A model generated the notes under the pieces. The model was not told the DNA's origin. It saw nothing but the letters and a program-made list of their open reading frames with translations, and made no database searches. Positions 5,833-8,293 of a DNA stretch of 8,293 bases are shown here, in pieces. The translations under genes and the position numbers were made by a program. Position 1 is the stretch's first letter, and every line of letters starts with the position of its first letter. The stretch comes from Spirochaetaceae bacterium (lineage in GTDB: Bacteria > Spirochaetota > Spirochaetia > CADAEX01). The stretch is taken from NCBI GenBank assembly GCA_009778835.1, contig WRFK01000064.1, positions 1 through 8,293 of the forward strand, in the 5' to 3' direction.

Positions 5833-6651
5833 TTAAAACACAGGAGGAAAGTCAATATACTTTTCTAAATTAATGGTGCTTAAGGTAAGCACATCTGTAT
5901 GATTGCTAAAAACAGCCAATGTACACTCAAACTGTGCGGATAATTTGTTATCTGCTATTATTATTGACCAGTTATCTGAATGAAAACGGATTTTACCAGA
6001 GCCTAATGTTAAAATAGGTTCAATAGTAAAAACCATACCCGGAACAATAGGCAAACCTGTCCCTTTTCTGCCAACATGAAGAACAACAGGCTCTTCATGT
6101 ATTTTTCGCCCAATACCATGCCCTGCAAGATCTTCAACAACATTACATCCATGCCGCAGCGCTGTTTTTTTAATAGAAGATCCTATATCTCCCAATTTTT
6201 TTCCTGCTACAGATTGCGCTACACCGGCAAGCATTGCCTGCCACGCAGCTTTAACAAGCCTTTTCTTTTCCGGAGTTGCTTCTCCTGCAATATAAGTCCA
6301 CGCGCCATCTCCATACCAGCCATCAACTCCGATAGTTGCATCAACAGTTATTATATCGCCATCCCTTATAATATAGTCACTGCCAATTCCATGCGCAGCA
6401 ACATTATTTACAGAAACACATACATTGGCAGGAAATCCCATGTATCCCTTTAAACCTGAAACACCCTTCTTCTTTAAAATAAAATCGCCTGCATATTTGT
6501 CAATATCAATAGTTTTTATACCTGGTTTAACTACGCCACCCAGTTCAATAAGCAGTTCTTCCACAATTTTGCATGCTTTTTTTATGTGTATAACATCGAG
6601 ACTTGTTTTTAGAATAATATTTGTGTTTACTCTTTTTCCATGAATATCCAT
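5833..6651 (-). CDS. map: Methionine aminopeptidase, type I
   Basis: This cytoplasmic metalloenzyme removes the initiator methionine from new proteins after deformylation. The product has 272 residues, close to the usual 250-265. The metal ligands of the pita-bread fold are all visible: D104 (ITVDATIG), D115 (YGDGAWTY), H178 (AGHGIGRKIHEEP), E211 (FTIEPIL) and E242 (SAQFE). Substrate-site H87 (AAHGIG) and H185 are also present. It lacks an N-terminal zinc-finger or SH3-binding extension, so it is a short type Ia-like form. It carries about 11 extra residues before the usual helical start and a short C-terminal tail after E242. The residue after E242 is Cys, where His is usual (FEHT). The ATG at 6651 is fixed by an upstream in-frame TAG; no Shine-Dalgarno sequence precedes it. 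It lies between a membrane-protein gene and two tRNA genes on the same strand. Confidence 0.95.
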   Translation of the reverse strand: MDIHGKRVNTNIILKTSLDVIHIKKACKIVEELLIELGGVVKPGIKTIDIDKYAGDFILKKKGVSGLKGYMGFPANVCVSVNNVAAHGIGSDYIIRDGDIITVDATIGVDGWYGDGAWTYIAGEATPEKKRLVKAAWQAMLAGVAQSVAGKKLGDIGSSIKKTALRHGCNVVEDLAGHGIGRKIHEEPVVLHVGRKGTGLPIVPGMVFTIEPILTLGSGKIRFHSDNWSIIIADNKLSAQFECTLAVFSNHTDVLTLSTINLEKYIDFPPVF

Positions 6652-6707
6652 AACTGTTGTTTTATTATCGATATCAGGCTTCTATAGCGTAAGTTTTTTA
6701 AAAATAT

Positions 6708-7046
6708 TTATTTTGTCCAGACAAGGATAAACCGCGATATAAAAAAGATAATTGCACTAAAAATAAAAAGTGAAATAAAAAACATATATTTCTGTATTCT
6801 TCTCTTTTTTCTTATATGTCTTCCTGCATTTGTCACCATTATTATACTTCCGTAAAAAACAGAACAAACAAGAAGAATTACAGAAATTATATCCATAATT
6901 TCAAGAAGCAGTATCTGATTGGAATCAAGAAAATATTGAAAATTACCTGTAAGATAAAGCAGAAAAGTAAAAAAAAGTAAAAAAAAGAGAAAAAGCATAA
7001 ATTTTTCAGAATATACAAAAAAACTCTTCTTTATTAATTTTAACAT
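6708..7046 (-). CDS. Small integral membrane protein of unknown function, three predicted helices
   Basis: I do not recognise the family. The product is 112 residues and very hydrophobic, with predicted membrane segments at about 16-34 (rich in Phe and Leu), 46-70 (LLLEIMDIISVILLVCSVFY) and 87-108 (MFFISLFIFSAIIFFISRF). The stretch between the second and third helices, GRHIRKKRRIQK, is strongly basic and should face the cytoplasm by the positive-inside rule. This would place the N-terminus outside, although the N-terminal basic residues (KLIKK) oppose that, so topology is uncertain. An in-frame TAA upstream fixes the ATG at 7046 as the first start; no Shine-Dalgarno sequence is present. It lies 56 bases upstream of map on the same strand and is probably co-transcribed. 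No conserved catalytic residues or lipoprotein signal are seen. Confidence 0.65.
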   Translation of the reverse strand: MLKLIKKSFFVYSEKFMLFLFFLLFFTFLLYLTGNFQYFLDSNQILLLEIMDIISVILLVCSVFYGSIIMVTNAGRHIRKKRRIQKYMFFISLFIFSAIIFFISRFILVWTK

Positions 7047-7060
7047 TATTGTGAATATAA

Positions 7061-7080
7061 TAAAAATTTATAAATTTTTA
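7061..7080. repeat. Perfect 20-base AT palindrome between divergent genes
   Basis: TAAAAATTTA is followed immediately by its own reverse complement TAAATTTTTA, giving a perfect dyad with no central gap. It lies 14 bases before the membrane-protein start and about 80 bases before the HAD gene, within the divergent control region. It could be an operator or a cruciform-prone site. Because it contains only A and T, chance occurrence is more likely than for a mixed sequence. Confidence 0.5.
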
Positions 7081-7124
7081 AAGACTACATTGGGAATTAT
7101 TTAAATCAGTCAAATTTTAACAAC

Positions 7125-7153
7125 TCGACATCAACTTTAATATGTCATAAAAT
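7125..7153 (+). promoter_or_regulatory. Promoter that would give a leaderless HAD-gene mRNA
   Basis: TCGACA (7125-7130, five of six to TTGACA) and TAAAAT (7148-7153, five of six) are spaced by exactly 17 bases. The -10 ends 6 bases before the ATG at 7160, so the usual initiation point coincides with the A of the start codon. The gene has no Shine-Dalgarno sequence, which agrees with a leaderless transcript. Confidence 0.5.
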
Positions 7154-7159
7154 CAATAT

Positions 7160-8095
7160 ATGCGCCCCTATTATGCATCTCTTATAAAAAAATATAGCTC
7201 CAGGCTCAAACCTGTTCCTATTATCTGGGAAGAGACCATAAGGGAGAACGCAGATTCTGCCAAAACAATCCAGCCTCCCGGATCATGGGGAGACAAACCC
7301 AGGGGGAAAAATATTAAATGTCTCTTTTTCGACCTCTACGGAACACTTTTTATTTCAGAAGCAGGAGATATAGCCTCTTCTGTTGAAAAAAAAGATGGCA
7401 GCTTTTTTTATAAAACTTTAAAAATATGCGGAATAAAAGAGTTCGACAATAACCATGATATAAACAAATTTTTAGATCTATTTTATTCCGCAATACTGGA
7501 AAAACATAGGATAGAAAAAGAAAATGGAAACGCAACCCCGGAAATCGATATAAGGGATATATGGCAGGAAACTCTGAATAATTTTGGAATTTCAAAAAAT
7601 ATTTATGAAATTGAGAAAATAGCAGTTATATATGAATCTCTTGTTAATAAAACATGGCCAATGCCGGGGCTTAAAAATATTTTAAATTTTATTTCAAAAA
7701 AAGGTATTCCAATGGGAATTATATCAAATGCCCAGTTTTTTTCAGAGTATCTTTTTGAAGCTCATTTAAAGAAATCTCCTTTAAAGCTTGGCTTTCTAAA
7801 AAGCCTCTGTTATTATTCATATAATAATAAAATTGCAAAACCTGGAAAAGCAATGTTTGAAGAAGCTCTTTCAGCGATTAAAAAAGAAAAAAAAATTATT
7901 TCTGAAGAGATTCTTTATGTAGGCAATGATATGCTTAATGATATAAAACCTGCAGCGCTTTCAGGAATGCAAACATGCCTTTTTGCAGGAGATAAAAGAT
8001 CTTTAAGATTAAGAACAGGACGCGAAGAGATTAAAAATATTACGCCCGATTACGTAATAACAGAACTTTGTATGTTAAAAGATATATTATGCTAG
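7160..8095 (+). CDS. HAD-superfamily hydrolase
   Basis: The product has 311 residues and no signal peptide. Residues about 53-280 are a haloacid-dehalogenase-type Rossmann domain with an inserted helical cap (about 75-165). Motif I is FFDLYGTL with nucleophile D58; motif II is IISNA (S189, N190); motif III is K227-P228; motif IV is VGNDMLNDIKPA (D257, D261). The position two after the nucleophile is Tyr60 rather than Asp, as in haloacid dehalogenases (DxYGT) and some uncharacterised subfamily I members. A phosphatase role is therefore not assured. About 50 residues, with basic and proline-rich stretches, precede motif I and match no domain I know. The ATG is fixed by an in-frame TAA just upstream. 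No Shine-Dalgarno sequence is present and the promoter suggests a leaderless mRNA. A membrane-anchored protein gene follows after 28 bases, likely in the same operon. Confidence 0.85.
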   Translation: MRPYYASLIKKYSSRLKPVPIIWEETIRENADSAKTIQPPGSWGDKPRGKNIKCLFFDLYGTLFISEAGDIASSVEKKDGSFFYKTLKICGIKEFDNNHDINKFLDLFYSAILEKHRIEKENGNATPEIDIRDIWQETLNNFGISKNIYEIEKIAVIYESLVNKTWPMPGLKNILNFISKKGIPMGIISNAQFFSEYLFEAHLKKSPLKLGFLKSLCYYSYNNKIAKPGKAMFEEALSAIKKEKKIISEEILYVGNDMLNDIKPAALSGMQTCLFAGDKRSLRLRTGREEIKNITPDYVITELCMLKDILC

Positions 8096-8123
8096 ACCCG
8101 GATTTTTAAACAGGAGTTATTTC

Positions 8124-8293
8124 ATGAAAAAATTTGTTTTTTTTCTTATATTTATTATTTTAGTAGCAGGAACAGTTTTATATTTTGGATGGGTAAGAAT
8201 ACCGGAGAACAGTTATGGAATATTTTTTTCTACCATCACAGGTTATGATAAAAATGTTCCTGAAACAGGAAATTTTTATTTTAGATGGCAAAA
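8124..8293 (+). CDS. Membrane-anchored protein, partial (runs off the right edge)
   Basis: A CAGGAG ribosome binding site lies 7 bases before the ATG at 8124, and the frame stays open to the window end (56 codons). Residues about 4-22 (FVFFLIFIILVAGTVLYFG) form one hydrophobic segment after two lysines, either a signal anchor or an uncleaved signal sequence. No lipobox cysteine is present. The following part (WVRIPENSYGIFF, then GNFYFRWQ) resembles the start of membrane-anchored proteins with a band-7/SPFH-like 'I-P-x-x-x-x-G' strand. That likeness is weak and the fragment is too short to name. It begins 28 bases after the HAD gene stop and is probably co-transcribed with it. Confidence 0.75.
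   Translation, partial: MKKFVFFLIFIILVAGTVLYFGWVRIPENSYGIFFSTITGYDKNVPETGNFYFRWQ

Noticed and set aside
6076..6643. Plus-strand open frames at 6076-6453 and 6425-6643
   Set aside because: They are antisense shadows of map.
7350..7595. Minus-strand open frame of 81 codons
   Set aside because: It is an antisense shadow of the HAD gene.
1..8293. Mobile element, CRISPR array, phage or defence system
   Set aside because: No transposase, integrase, terminal repeats, spaced direct repeats or defence-gene motifs were seen on either strand.

Overview
The window is AT-rich bacterial DNA, most likely from a spirochaete (Treponema-like or another Spirochaetota). The main reason is the gene at the left edge. 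It encodes a secreted protein whose N-terminal half looks like the PorV/UPF0164-type outer-membrane barrels known from treponemes, followed by a row of FlgD-like immunoglobulin repeats, an architecture I associate with this phylum. The assignment is an inference. No rRNA or other strong phylogenetic marker is present.

Layout, left to right. (1) Positions 1-4553 hold four minus-strand genes: a large outer-membrane FlgD-repeat protein cut by the left edge; a 53-residue TTG-started gene; a metallo-beta-lactamase-fold hydrolase whose stop lies 4 bases from that small gene; and a CxxCxxCC (YkgJ-like) cysteine-cluster protein. A good promoter with a roughly 150-base leader precedes the hydrolase. 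(2) Positions 4554-4906 are a non-coding divergent region with a near-consensus promoter reading right. (3) A stand-alone CheY-like receiver follows on the plus strand; a strong ribosome binding site favours a TTG start over an upstream ATG. (4) Positions 5306-5576 are a convergent intergenic gap with one long inverted repeat. (5) Positions 5577-7046 hold a minus-strand group in the order small three-helix membrane protein, type I methionine aminopeptidase (map), tRNA-Thr(TGT), tRNA-Tyr(GTA). (6) A divergent region at 7047-7159 contains a perfect 20-base AT palindrome and a promoter placed so that the next transcript would be leaderless. (7) On the plus strand there is a HAD-superfamily hydrolase and, 28 bases later, the start of a membrane-anchored protein cut by the right edge.

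Most of the content is housekeeping (protein N-terminal processing, tRNAs) mixed with envelope and signalling genes. No mobile element, CRISPR array, phage gene or recognisable defence system is visible. The observations most worth checking are at the level of gene starts and regulation: two TTG starts with strong Shine-Dalgarno sequences, several genes with fixed ATG starts and no Shine-Dalgarno sequence, and a predicted leaderless HAD mRNA. The alternating sub-types of Ig repeat in the surface protein are also of interest.
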